64,000 nucleotides of DNA from Sanderia malayensis (lineage: Eukaryota > Cnidaria > Scyphozoa > Semaeostomeae > Pelagiidae): assembly GCA_013076295.1 (NCBI GenBank), contig RQOL01000923.1, forward strand, positions 1-64,000, in the 5' to 3' direction. Positions 42,811-55,220 of the stretch are shown piece after piece; the stretch's first letter is position 1; every line of letters starts with the position of its first letter. Under the pieces are notes generated by a model. The model was given only the letters and a program-made list of their open reading frames with translations. It was not told the origin of the DNA and made no database searches. A program made the translations under genes and the position numbers.

Positions 42811-43329
42811 ATGGAATAGCCAATGAATCAGGGTATCTTTTAAGAAATTTTTACTGGCGGGGAATTTACGCAAAAGGGCACTTTCCTTAATGTAATGCAA
42901 CTGACAGCAAAAACAAAAGTAAAGGGACGAGTATGCATAGTTGGTAAGGTTTTCACTGTCTTGCACATACCGTTTTGAACAGTTATGATAACTTGTTGAT
43001 TTAACACAGCATAACCTCGCTGTTGGTAATGATTGTAAGGGCAGAAAAAGCAGTAAAACGTCACAAAGTCTCACTTACGTTGTTCTTTTGGTGTTTCTGT
43101 TTTTGTTTCTGTTGTTGAGTGTACCCGGAGCTTACACAATGTATTGTGGGTACTGTTGCATGTCTAGTATGGTACTTGACCAGCTATGCAAACCCGACAG
43201 TTCACGCATTTGTCTAGGTAAGTATTCTAGAAAAAAAGAAATGCGGAAAGGTTATAATCTTTAAAATGAGGACGAAATCGAAAAACCACATTTTGATGCT
43301 GAGGTATGACTGCAAATAAGACAGTGAAA

Positions 43330-43602
43330 CTAACAAACTTGATACTTTGCATTTATATTTTCCACAAATTTTGACAGCTCCTCACGAAATTTCATTCCAT
43401 TGGAGTTCTGTTCATCTGATGAAGACGTGCTAGTGCTAGCATCATCAGATGCTTCTTCATGCCTCTCTAATTCCGACAACTTCTCTTCATTTGCTCTTAA
43501 AATCTCTGCATGATCAATCTTCAAAGCAGAAAACTCTGAACTCGTCATCTCAAATTCTTCTTCCTTCTCTGCAAGAGTCTTTCGGCATTTTTCTACCGTC
43601 AT
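43330..43602 (-). other. coiled-coil/Ser-rich ORF, unidentified
   Basis: 90-codon minus-strand frame from ATG: heptad-like EKCRKTLAEKEEEFEM and LRANEEKLSELERHEE, then an Asp/Ser-rich block. It replaces the Gag-like region of copy A. It could be part of a Gag or a receptor tail; no family assigned. Confidence 0.35.
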
Positions 43603-43974
43603 GTACGGTTTTTTCTTCGTAACTGGAAAACTTTTATAGAGATGCTTTTTGCAAATAACAACTGATGTTTATAGTTTACTGTGGTCCTAGACTTAATCTA
43701 TGGCTAAAGGCACTTGATAAAATAAAAGCTTGGATGTTTCTTCGTCAAACCTCCCTAACTCTTTCACTTTCTCAAAAAATTCTCCTCCTACAACTAGACA
43801 AGAAATGAAAAGACAGAAAATTTCAATTTAAGGTCGCTAATTCATCTATTGGGGAAAGTTGAAAGTTCAAAACTAGATAATTAGCTTGAATCTGAATGAA
43901 TCTGGCGCATCGTGCACCATCTAAGTGGAGTCTTCGCTCTCGGATTCTTACATTGTTGATTTAAATAACAAAAC

Positions 43975-44075
43975 AACTGTGACACCCACCTGTGTCATCT
44001 ATATCCCTCTTTCGGCAAACCGTATCTTTAGTCCTGGTACACTTAGTGATAACACAATCAGTGCAGTTACTAAGT
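43975..44075 (-). pseudogene. TNFR-type cysteine-rich exon, C-terminal part
   Basis: Minus strand ITKCTRTKDTVCRKRDID then GGCHSC, the continuation missing from 8515-8585. Confidence 0.4.
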
Positions 44076-44792
44076 CTTGTATAGTCAAAATAAGATAAAA
44101 ATTGAGTCTGGGAAAGGAGAACAACTTTGAAATAAATTTTTCACAAAAAGAAGAAACTTAACTTGTGAATTTTTTGCATAAAATTTTGTTCTGTTGTCAC
44201 GACTTTCATATTAAAAAGACTGATGCTAAATGCATTTATCATTCAGTATATCTTTCTTCGTAATTTAGACCCCCGCTAATTGGCACCTCCCGGCAGTTAA
44301 TTTTCAACAAAAAATCCAACCCCCCCCGCTAATTGGGACCCCCCGCGGCACTTAGGCACCTAAGAGTATTTACCACCACCCTGATGTTGATGTGTAGACA
44401 GTTTTACAAAATGCGGTAAGGACATTTCGTGGTCGCTGTTTAGGTTGCATGGCTTCGCTATACCTTTAGTTTTATCTGACTATTAGTACACTTTTTTTAA
44501 TAAGCAACTAGACTTTGGTCCAGCCCTTAAAGTTGCTTGAAATTTTGGATATTTTAGCCCTGAAAGTTGCCTAAAAGTTGCTTAAAAGTTGCTTAAAAGT
44601 TGCTTAAAATTGTTTGTACCTATAACAGCCTCTCCTGTCCCCAGGGTACCACTCCTAAGTTCGTGGGTCAAAATCATCAACTGTAATGCCTACAGCACAA
44701 GACTTAAGAGACAGTATAAGTGTAAACATGTTACTCAAGAACTTCAACAGCACAATGAACATTCGTGCCCAGTTTTAGCATTTTAAAATAAA
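44076..44792. other. non-coding, Kolobok target region (B)
   Basis: CCCCGCTAATTGG-type repeats at 44268-44370 and four to five AGTTGCTTAAA units just before the unoccupied TTAA at 44604-44607. Confidence 0.5.
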
Positions 44793-46039
44793 CTAGGGGT
44801 CATCACTCGCTTCGCTCGTTCGCCCCAGCCTGCCAAGTAAAAAAAACTTAATCTGGTTGGCGCACTTCGTGCACTGCATTCGCTTCGCTCATGCCTCTTT
44901 CAACCCCATGTACAATGGGTTAGCTCGCTGCGCTCGCCTGTCTATCTATTAACAAGAAACATTGACTCATAGGGCGCACTTCGTGTGCTGCATTCGCTTC
45001 GCTCATGCCTCTTTCAACCCCACGTACAATGGGTTAGCTCGCTGCGCTCGCCTGTCTATCTATTATCAAGAAACATTGACTGATAGGGCGCACTTCGTGT
45101 GCTGCATTCGCTTCGCTGATGCCTCTTTCAACCCCACGTACAATGGGTTAGCTCACTACGCTCGCCTGTCTCTCTATTATCAAGAAACATTGACTGATAG
45201 GGCGCACTTCGTGCGCTGCATTCGCTTCGCTCATGCCTCTTTCAACTCCATGTACAATGGGTTAGCTCGCTGCGCTCGCCTGATAACCCCTTATTATAAT
45301 TTGTTTGTTAAAACTTTGACTTTGTTTACATTAGGCCTAAGCGTCACAGTATGCCGAAGCAACAATGGCAGTCGTACAAAAACTAAAACTATCTCACTCA
45401 AAAAACAAAACAAAGCTATCACCTGTGTTCTCAATTGTTTCCTGTAATTTTCCAGAGGTCTCTCAAACAATTAGCAAGGCTTTACAAAGATAATTCAGGT
45501 CGTAAAACACTTTGAAAGGCGCCCAGTTATCCTTTGTGTTGAAAACAAAAACACGCGTCTTCTCCAAAAGTACATGCTGTTCAACCCGAGGGCTAATTTG
45601 CATGATAACGAAAAACGCGTCACTTTTCACGTGAAGTCACGAAAGAGCCAATCAAATTGCAGCAAAAGGCGAAACGCGTCACGTGAAGAGCGAACGCTTT
45701 CTTCGAAATTGGAGTTCGCGACGCGAATTTGGAAGTTTCGCCAGCGTAAACCATCGTTTTTTCGTGATAGCACAATTACTAGGATAATTAATGGAATAAC
45801 TCAAAAATTCTTTTAAAATAGGCTTCCAAAAATAGATAACTTTTGCCTACTCCAGAAACGAAGCCTTTCTATGCAAGTGTCAACTTTGTGCGCCCCCATT
45901 GAAAAAAGCCTTATTGATCACCGATTGGCCGTTTCGGCCCATTGTTTTGAGGCGTTCGACCTATTGTTTCGGGTCGAATCTATTGTTTTTGGCAAGAAAG
46001 TGCGTCATCATGTGACCTCTGCAGAATATATATATTAGA
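44793..46039 (-). mobile_element. non-autonomous Helitron-like insertion
   Basis: 1247 bp absent from copy A, whose intact sequence around 14531-14532 is AAATAAA/TGACG. Read on the minus strand the insertion starts TCTAATATATA and ends GACCCCTAG, sits between A and T and makes no target duplication, all canonical Helitron features. The GCGAAGC mini-hairpin lies ~15 bp before the CTAG end. No Rep or helicase is encoded. The interior holds four 114-bp tandem repeats. Confidence 0.7.
44858..45290. repeat. four 114-bp tandem repeats inside the Helitron-like element
   Basis: Unit starts at 44858, 44972, 45086 and 45200. Each holds hairpins such as GCGCAC-TTC-GTGCGC and GCTTCGCT blocks. 114 is a multiple of three, so a long ORF appears by chance. 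Confidence 0.85.
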
Positions 46040-46819
46040 TGACGTTTAAATTCTTAGATGCTACCAGTAATTCAATTGAGCCCTCGAGTTGCTCAATCTT
46101 AGGGTCAATCCAGCCCCAGTTGCCTATTGAGTGGTTGCTTATTAAGAAGAAGTGTATTAAAGCTGTGGAAAATCTTTTCCTGTTAACGGGTTAATGAATT
46201 GAAGATCTTTTGGTAAGCAGCTGTGCAATTTTGTCTTGTCACTTGCACCGGTGACGAAGCCCAACAACAACAACACGTATGTTTCTATTGTTATTTATGT
46301 ATACAATTTTCCTAATAATTACCATTAGTATAATAGCAGTCTTGATAATAGAGCTTCTTGTAGTACAGGAAATATTTGCAGACTTCTATAAACATGGACG
46401 TTATCACGAATATTAGCATATAACAGACTTCTTCCTAACACGTATATAGCTACATAGTGAAATACTGGTATAACAAGGGCAGACAATATCAAGCTATCAC
46501 GTTTACTTCAACATCCAACCTGAGGAATAGCAATGTACAACGAGTTTCTTGTAGTACAGGAAATATTTGCAGACTTCCAGAAACATTGACGTCATCACGA
46601 ATATTGAATGTTACACACTGGGAGTAAAAAACGAACGGAACAGTTGGCTATTAACTATAGGTAATGCGAATTGAGTTATACAATTAAAACAATTGTATTT
46701 TATTATAGTTACGAATAACCTAAAAACAACACTAAACGATTCAATTGGGCAATCGCCTTCTTCATCAAAACAAGTAATCATAAACAATACCAAAAATGTG
46801 TAAGAGTTTCTAATTGTGT
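46040..46819. other. shared Crypton 3' flank (B)
   Basis: Equivalent of 14532-15300; no gene. Confidence 0.5.
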
Positions 46820-48199
46820 ACCTGATTATGAATTACCCTGCGACTTGTTCGCAAACCATAAACATGTGTTGTTTCGTTGAAGACAATGTCGATAGGAAGT
46901 AGTAGGTTATCCCAACTCTCCACCCAAGTGTCTTCACCAACAGTCATGACAAAGGAATTTTTTCCAGGTTCTTCAAATGGGCGAGTGTCGCTGTTTTCAG
47001 TTCTCTATCCAGGAAGATCACCTTACCGAGGATTATATCTGGATGGGTGTATGTGCTGGATTCCGTCACCATCGCTACAATTTGATATAGAAATGGTGCG
47101 TCTTTTACATTTTTTGTTATTTCCAACCCAATGGAGCTTGTGGCTTCTGTTGACAGATGTTCTACTGCGGGTACAGTATTGTTCTCCGGCAGTGTGTAAT
47201 ACCGCAGCCTTTGCATCCTGGGTGTGTGACGCATCAATCTAGCCAGAGAATCTGTTATATCCTTGTTTGATTTATTGCCATTCAGTTCAAAGTTAACGCA
47301 AGCCTTTCTCATGTTTGTTGTTGTTAGTCGAAGGCCGGAAAATTCCGCGATAGCTGTGGACATGTATTGGGAGAAAGCAGCTGAACTTGAAAAGGGCGAA
47401 CCATCTTTCTGCACAAACAAAAACTTGTGAGTATTGCCACTTAGCAATCTTTGTCTGTGCTTGTCAACATACCTAGTTATGTTACTGACCAAGTATCCAA
47501 TGTTGGTAACGTCTATTACCTGCGAGCCATAGGTGGAGCTGGCTTTATATTTGCGAAAAGTAAATTTTACTGTCCCATCACTCTCCCCATACATAGGTAG
47601 TGGTTCTCTTCCATTGTCATATGTGTGCTCTTTCTTCCAGAAACAGCACCAGCCCTGAAAAAGTGGGGAGGACGGGGGAAAATTTTTAGGAACACGCCCA
47701 TTTTCGTGAAAGCCACGCCTATTAGGAAAATTAGACTTTCCTGTAGAGTATGGTATATTGTACTGTATAGGGTTTGTATATTCAAAAAGTCTTTTTCATT
47801 TCCATGTATATTGGGGAGGACATGTCCTCCACAGTCCTCACCGTGGTGCCGCCCCTGCAGCAATCCCATAGTATCAATGTAACGAAATCTAGATTTCTAC
47901 CTGGGTTGCAGGTTGTAAATATTAGCAATAGCAAAAAGTTCATAAACAGGCCTGCTTCCTCTTGGGGTAAACCAGCAAAGTTCTCAATGGCGCTCTTCAT
48001 TTTTTCACAATGATTAACACCTCTGTCCAATAAAATAATTCGTCTTTTGGCTTTATTGATTGTGACATTCGTCTTTCTCTTTCGTACTCCGTTTGTGCCT
48101 GACGCTGCAAGTTTTTCAATTCTACCAGACATTTCACATTGCCATAATCGTTAGATGTTTTCACACCTTTGTGTAAATATTTTCCTGCATTGCCATACC
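46820..48199 (-). pseudogene. Crypton-like tyrosine recombinase, form I (B)
   Basis: Same motifs as 15302-16689 (CNPGRNLDFVTL; MRKACVNF; LARLMRHTPRMQRLRYY). The N-terminal frame is open through ERERRMSQSIKPKDELF, unlike copy A, but a one-base loss near 48005 and another near 46960 break it later. Confidence 0.6.
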
Positions 48200-50226
48200 C
48201 TGTTGGAAAATATAAACGTATTTGAGAACACCAATATGTTAAGTATTTTAAATAAACGTAGCATATACACATATCCCGCGAATACAAGAACAAGTAAATG
48301 AGCAGATGGGCGTTTTCTAAAAATAGGCGTTGTCCCGAGTTTTTTTATACTTGCTAACAGTTTCCCGCTTACCCTCTAACGATTTTTCGACCCCTTATGA
48401 TGTGCTTTAAGTATTATATAAACCTAGCAAAGTATTTAAACCCCAATTCATCATCGTGGAACCCAGTTCAACAATATTGAACCTGGGCCAGCGTCGTTGC
48501 GGATTAAGGATTAAAATCAACTTTTGACAATGTCTATCACATTCAATTGAACTTAGTTCAGCAATGATGCTGAACTAAGTTCAATTGAACATTTTGGGGA
48601 CATATATATACTGTAAAAGCTCTAAAATTAGCATTATTCGTAACGTAATTGAACGTCAGTAACAGGAAATGTAAAAAAGGGCAGGGTTTTCTTTTCATAA
48701 ACTTTGAGAGGGTGGCGGGAATACATGATTCATGTGATGATTATCCTTTTTCAGTATTCCTTGCATGCTGGGGAAACCCGAACGTGTGCAGGGAATCTTT
48801 TTCCGAAACACAAAACAATGACTTCTGACCTATGAAAATGTCATTGGATATTTTCATACGTCAATATCAAGTGTCAATATCATTTACAATCCTGAATGAA
48901 CGTAGTATTCATTCACTAGACGAAGTGAATGAATCAATCAATCAATCAATCAAAAAACTGTCAATTTCAAGTGTCAATATCATTTACAATCCTGAATGAA
49001 CGTAGTATTCATTCACTAGACGAATTGAATGAATGAATCAATCAATCAATCAATTAATTGTTTTATTCACTTCGTTTAGTGAATGACTACTACGTTTCAA
49101 TGAATGAATGACTCACTCCATTGATTAACCAAATGAATGGATGGAGTCCATAGACGTATCGTAAATCCTAAAAATTACCCCCCTGGGGGCTTATTTATTT
49201 TTGACATTTTCAGAGACGGGCTTATTCAAGGAGGGCTTATTAACAATTTGTTGTCCTAGGGTGGGGGCTTGTTCAGAAGGGGGCTTATTCGAGGGAGGGG
49301 AGGGCAATTCGAGGATTTACGGCATGCTAGCAAGCAAGTTATTTATGCTCCATCCCCTGTGTTCCGAGGTTTGGAATTAAATCGTTTGGTGTTCTCATTT
49401 GAAACTACTCCACGCATTCAGGTTGTTTCTACCTGATACTTATCCATGGGTGGAAAGATATCTTTTATTTTGTCCATGCAAACGCGAATATTTCATCATG
49501 TTATTGAGGTATTCTTGTTTGCGTAGAGGATGTTTTGATGTTAACATTAAATTCATGTAATCCGAAGTTGTTAGATATCCTATCAAGTAGCCTGCTTGCT
49601 CTTACGCTGTCCGTAAGCTGTCGTGTATCTTTTTCCTGAAAAGAAACATTGATTGTCCCTTCCTCGCGATAATTTATAGTTTATCGGTTGGAAATGGTTG
49701 TATGTAAGAGCTACGGGATACCCATTCCCAAATTCTATCGGATCTGCAATGTACGAAACTTAACTTGCAAATAACGTATATAATGTAATATAATAAAAAG
49801 CATGACTATTAACGTTGCTCGAAGAAATCGTAATAACCTTTCATGTTGTAAAGTAAATGTTGTGACATGAAAGTTTTGTGAAATATGCAATGTAATTAAA
49901 TTGCATACTCCATTATTCAAATGGCATGTATTTATGTATGTATGAGTATATATGTATGTATATGATTATTCACACTGCATAATATTGTACAATTTAAAAT
50001 TTATACATTGGTGCAGTAGTAAAATACTTAAATGAATATTACAAGCTTTCATTAGGTGGTAGGTCTATTGATATATATACTGTATATGTAGAATGTAATG
50101 AAGATACCAGGCGTACTGTAATTATTTAAGGTTTGCCTGGAAAAGAAAGCACATTGCATGTAATAGATACATATTATTGCAATACACGTGTAATAATTAC
50201 AATAAATTATTGTTGATTTAATATGG
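48200..50226. other. palindrome-rich non-coding region (B)
   Basis: Equivalent of 16690-18855 without the MITE. 49321-49546 has no match in copy A (about 17819), either an insertion here or a deletion there; its ends show no clear target duplication. Confidence 0.5.
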
Positions 50227-51135
50227 TTGGGTAGCTATTGCCATGGAACAATGCTTACAATGCTTATCATGGACAACAAGATGCAATATTTGTATAATCT
50301 TGAAAATAGAGCCATCTACAAAACAAATGGACACAAATCAAAGCTTTCATCAATTTATGTAAACAACAGACAACTGAGCTTGCCATCAAGTGTAACTATT
50401 TTTTATGTCCTGCCCATGAGACAAAGAATGAACAACCCAGTACTGCATGGGAGCAATCAGCAGCATTATTGCAGGTAAGAGTGTAATTTCCAGACTGTCA
50501 TACTTTTGGCAAGGTTCCTATTACCCTTGAACATTTTCAAAATACGGCGAAGGCATATTTGGGAAATATTTTGAAGTTGACATAGTAAGTTGATTGTCAC
50601 TTGCTTTCTAGAATTCTTCAAGATACATCAGCAATTATTTATAATGACAAGTGAAGCTCCCACAGAGCCTGGTGTGCCAGAATGAACAACTCAGTACTGC
50701 ATGCGAGCAACCAGCAGCATTATTACAGGTAAGAGTGTAATTTCCAGACTGTCATACCTTTGGCAAGGTTCCTATTACCCTTGAACATTTTCAAAATACA
50801 GTGAAGGCATATTTGGGAAGTATTTTGAAGTTTACATAGTAAATTGATTGTCACTTGCTTTCTAGAATTGTTCAAGATACATCAGCATTTATTTATAATG
50901 ACAAGTGAAGTTTTCATAGAGCCTGGTGTGGCAGAATAAACAACTCAGTACTGCATGCGAGCAGTCAGCAGCATTATTGCAGGTAAGAGTGTAATTTCCA
51001 GACTGTCATACTTTTGGCAAGGTTCCTATTACCCTTGATCATTATCAAAATACAGTGACGGCATATTTTGGAAATATTCTGAAGTTGACATAGTAACGTC
51101 CCTTGCTTTCTAGAATTGTTCAAGATACATCAGCA
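50227..51135 (+). repeat. exon/intron-like array (B, three donors)
   Basis: Same first exon as copy A and donors near 50473, 50728 and 50982. Units resemble copy C more than copy A in detail (e.g. GAAGCTCCCACAGAGCCTGG in both). Confidence 0.75.
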
Positions 51136-52459
51136 ATTCCTATAAAGGCCCCAAGAAGCACAGCAGATTATGATCATCAGTTGTTATTTGCAGAAAGCTA
51201 ATTGATTGATGTCTATGTCTAACACACAAACACAAGAGAACCATAAAACAATGTATGATTTAAATGTTTCATTCTCAAGAAAAAACATTTTCATTACATG
51301 TAAATTATTTAACAATGAATTTGATAACTGCTTAAGTTGTGTTTTAGTGTGAAGCATTAAACATTCATTTGTAATTTTCTCCAAATCCTAACAAAATTTT
51401 TGGAATGTATCAAGCAGAAGCCATGATGGCTTCATGGCTTCTCCTTGATTCATTCTAAAAATTTTATGATGATGTGTAGACAGTTTTACAAAATGCGACA
51501 AGGACATTATCGCATTTTGTAAAACTGTGGTCGCTGTTTAGCTTGTATGGCTTCATTATACCTTCAGTTTTATCTGACTTTTAGTATTAAAGCTGTGGAT
51601 ATCTTTTTCTGTTAACTCGCTAATGAATTGAAAATATTTTGATAAACAGCTATGCAATTTTGTGTTGTCACTTGCACGGGTGTTTTAGCTTCTTTCATGT
51701 TTCATTCCAGTGTGATTTCAGGTGGCTTGAAAGGGGCATGAGCGTTAGCAAAAGCAGCGCACGAAATGTGCCTATTAGTCAATGTTTCTTGCTAATAGAT
51801 ACACGGGCCGGCGAATTACCAATTAAATCTGGACTTAAATACGAACCCCAACAACAACAACACGTATGTTTCCATTGTTATTTATGTACAGAATTTTCCT
51901 AAAAATTACCATCAGTATAATAGCAGTCTTGATAATAGAGCTTCTTGTAGTACAGGAATTATTTGCAGACTTCTATAAACATGGACGTTATCACGAATAT
52001 TAGACTATAACAGACTTCTTCAATAACACTAATAAATACATAGTAAAATACTAGTATAACAAGGGCAGACAATATGAAGTTATTACGTTTACTGCAACAT
52101 CTAACCTGAGGAATAGCAATCTACAACGAGTTTCTTGTAGTACAGGAAATATTTGCAGACTTCTATAAAATTGACGTCATCACGAATATTAGAATGTTAC
52201 ACACTTGGAGCAAGAAGCGAACGGAACAATTGGCCATTAACTATAGGTAATGCAAATTGAGCTATAGAATTAAAACAATGGTCTCTTATTTCAGTTACGA
52301 ATAACCTAAAAACAACACTAAAGGATTTAATTGGGCAATCGCCTTCCTAATCAAACCAAGTAATCATAAACAATTAAAAAATCTGCAAGAGTTTCTATTT
52401 GTGTACTTGATTATGAATTACCCTGCGGCTTGTTTGCAGACCATAAACTTTTGTTGTTT
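51136..52459. other. non-coding, equivalent of 20791-24282
   Basis: Hairpin pair at about 51412-51530. The unoccupied pogo site TA is at 52141-52142. No gene. Confidence 0.5.
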
Positions 52460-53261
52460 CGTTGAAGACAATGTTGATAGGAATTATTAGGCTATCCCAA
52501 CTCTCCACCAAAGTGTCTTCAATAACAGTCATGACAAAGGACTTTTTTCCAGGTTCTTTAAATGGGCGAGTGTCGCTGTATTCAGTTCTCTATCCAGGAA
52601 CATCACCTTACCGAGGATTATATCTGGTTGGGTGTATGTGCTGCATTACGTCACCATCGCTACAATTTGATATAGAAATGGTAACTTCTGCTATGCAATC
52701 AGTACTTGGCTGCACCACTGTGTCTGCTTCGTTAACGTCTGTATTTACCAAATCATAGATGTTTCCCGTCACTGCTCCTCCGGCATATACAACATCTTCT
52801 TGTAGGCACTGTGTACTTGGCTGTGCTCTCGTTGGTGATTCGTGAAATTCGGAATTTACAACGTTATGGATGTTTTCTGTTACTGCTACTCCAGCACTCG
52901 TAAGCTCCCATTCTGCTGAAAAAGCCATGCTTTGCTCCATTGCTGTTGCTGCTTCTTTATCATCTGAATCACTCACAATCTCTTGTTGTGCCGTTGACTG
53001 ACGATACTTTATTAGGAATTCATTAGCACTTTTGGTATCAATTACGTAGCAGCCACCACGTTGAATCCCAGTTCTCGTTTTGACAATTTCCTTTACATCG
53101 TTAGTTGCCAAACTGGGTTTAACTTGCAAACGTTTCAGGCGGGTCTTAAATGTTTCTTTGTTGATTTTTGGGAAAAACGTTAGTCGGAATTCCTCAACTG
53201 CAACCACATCGTAATTTTCCATTGAGAATGAAATATTTTTCAGTAAATGATCAGCCATACC
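52460..53261 (-). pseudogene. Crypton-like element, form II (B)
   Basis: As 24283-25153 (MADHLLKNIS..., FRLTFFPKINKETFK). The upstream side carries an inverted duplication forming a perfect hairpin (53251-53278) across the acceptor, not present in copy A. Confidence 0.5.
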
Positions 53262-53510
53262 CTGTTGGGTATGGCTGAGCATTTATGGCTGATGTTTAGA
53301 TGTGTATTTTAAATAAACGTAGCATCACATATCCCGCGTATACAAGAACAAGTAAATGAGCATATGGGCGTTTTCTAAAACTAGGCGTTGTCCCGAGTTT
53401 TTTTTTCATACTTGCTAACAGCTTCCCTCTTACCCTCTAACGAGTTTTGGACCCCATTTGTAAAATGGTGTGCTGTAAAAAAAATTATATAACCCTAGCA
53501 AAGTATTTAA

Positions 53511-53532
53511 ACCCTAACCCTAACCCTAACCT
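53511..53532. repeat. interstitial telomeric repeat (B)
   Basis: Three CCCTAA units and a partial one at the end of duplication copy B, followed by sequence unrelated to that after copy A. Confidence 0.85.
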
Positions 53533-53604
53533 TTCGATAAAATTTCGCGACGGGAAAAGCACACGAAATGTTTTGGACAAACTTTTGCGAATTTACAAAT
53601 TGTT

Positions 53605-54163
53605 AATGTTATCTCAAGAAATTGGGCGGTCAGCCCACCGGCCCGGATTGCTTGAGTAGCAAAACACCTTTTACGGTCGGTGACCCCGATTTGCCGTGCA
53701 AATTCCGGGCGGTACACCTGGCAGTACTCCCGGATGGGCGAACTGCAAATCATAACAAAGAAAATACTCAACAAAACAATATATAAGGAGAGGGAGGGAG
53801 GGAGAAATTGAACCTTTGTTGTTGGTCCCCAAGCGTCGAATGATGGAATGCTTTAGTTTGTTACTATGATATGATCCAGCTAGCTCTAACACACAGTATG
53901 ATCACAGTAAGACCCTTAACACTTAACCCTCCTAGGAAGTAATGTCAAGGACTGGTTTATTATTATCATTATGCCCAGAAATGATGTGATTTAGCATGCA
54001 TCATTATAAACATTTCTTTCGAACATTAACCCTGCTTAAACAAGGTTTAACCAGCATTTAATGTTATCTCAAGAAATTGGGCGGTCAGCCTACCGGCCCG
54101 GATTGCTTGAGTAGCAAAACACCTTTTACGGTCGGTGACCCCGATTTGCCGTGCAAATTCCGG
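53605..54163 (+). repeat. 104-bp direct repeats bracketing a 255-bp repeat
   Basis: 53605-53708 and 54060-54163 are identical but for one base; 53803-54057 ends two bases before the second copy. Looks like a recent local duplication or insertion. No gene. Confidence 0.8.
53803..54057 (+). repeat. 255-bp dispersed direct repeat, first copy
   Basis: Nearly identical to 57936-58190 (one or two differences). Ends are not TG...CA, so an LTR is not supported. Confidence 0.85.
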
Positions 54164-54560
54164 CCACAGAACACGTAGTGTGACCCCACCGAACGTAACA
54201 TATAGTTTTTCCTGCAGAACTTAACTAAGACTTGTTCTCGTTATTATTACTATTATTCTTATTCTTATTATTATTATTATGACCTTTCGTTGCTGTTCTA
54301 TTATTTGGTTCGGAGATATCAATTCCTCCCCACCCTCCAAACGATAAACTTAGAAAATGGCAGGTCAGGAACGTAATACTAAGAAATAACTGTAAACAAA
54401 TCATAACAAATCATAATGAAGGCTCTGCTACCGTCGAAACACTGCGATCGGTATAGGCCGGAACCTTCTAAGGAAAACAATAAGGCCACATAAAGGCAGC
54501 AGGCAAAAGGCCACGCTAACCTAAAGGCTCGGCATAGCATGTGTCAATCGGGACATCCCG
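54164..54560. other. non-coding with TTATTA microsatellite
   Basis: TTATTA-type run at 54238-54285; no gene seen. Confidence 0.4.
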
Positions 54561-55085
54561 AGACACCATATCAACATCCAGTGTTCAGGACTTTCCTGAG
54601 ACACCATATAAACATCCAGTGTTCAGGACTTTCCTGAGACACCACATTAACATCCAGTGTTCAGGACTTTCCTGAGACACCATATAAACATCCAGTGTTC
54701 AGGACTTTCCTGAGACACCATATAAACATCCAGTGTTCAGGACTTTCCTGAGACACCACATTAACATCCAGTGTTCAGGACTTTCCTGAGACACCATACA
54801 AACATCCAGTGTTCAGGACTTTCCTGAGACACCATATAAACATCCAGTGTTCAGGACTTCCTGAGACACCATATAAACCTCCAGTGTTTAGTGCTTCACA
54901 CCATATAAACATCCAGTGTTCAGGGCTTCACACCATATAAACATCCAGTGTCCAGGGCTCCCTGAGATACCATATAATCATCCAGTGTGCAGGGCTTCCC
55001 GAGACATCATATAAGCATCCAGTGTTCAGGGCTCCAGGAGATATTATATAAAAATCCAGTGTTCAGGGCTTTCCTGGGACACTAT
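54561..55085 (+). repeat. 38-bp minisatellite, about 14 units
   Basis: Unit begins AGACACCATATAAACATCC and ends AGGACTTTCCTG. The first ~9 units are nearly identical; later units (54880 on) are diverged or shortened. Confidence 0.9.
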
Positions 55086-55220
55086 TTACATAATCCTATT
55101 GAAGGCCCTGCAACCACCGCAACATCACGATCGGCACCGGCAGGACCCACTAAGGAAGCCAAAACGCCGAAACAGGCAGCAGGCAAAGGCCACGGTAATT
55201 AACAGGCTTTAGAGTTCACT

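Larger units (their letters stand above)
34920..53532 (+). repeat. segmental duplication, copy B
   Basis: Collinear with 317-25429. Retains empty sites for Kolobok (44604), MITE (49906) and pogo (52141) and has its own Helitron-like insertion. Confidence 0.9.

Noticed and set aside
44962..45447. 161-codon ORF with internal repeats
   Set aside because: It follows from four 114-bp tandem repeats (a multiple of three) inside the Helitron-like element; no independent coding evidence.
54561..55085. CRISPR-like regularly spaced repeat
   Set aside because: Units are directly contiguous with no unique spacers; it is a minisatellite in a eukaryotic genome.
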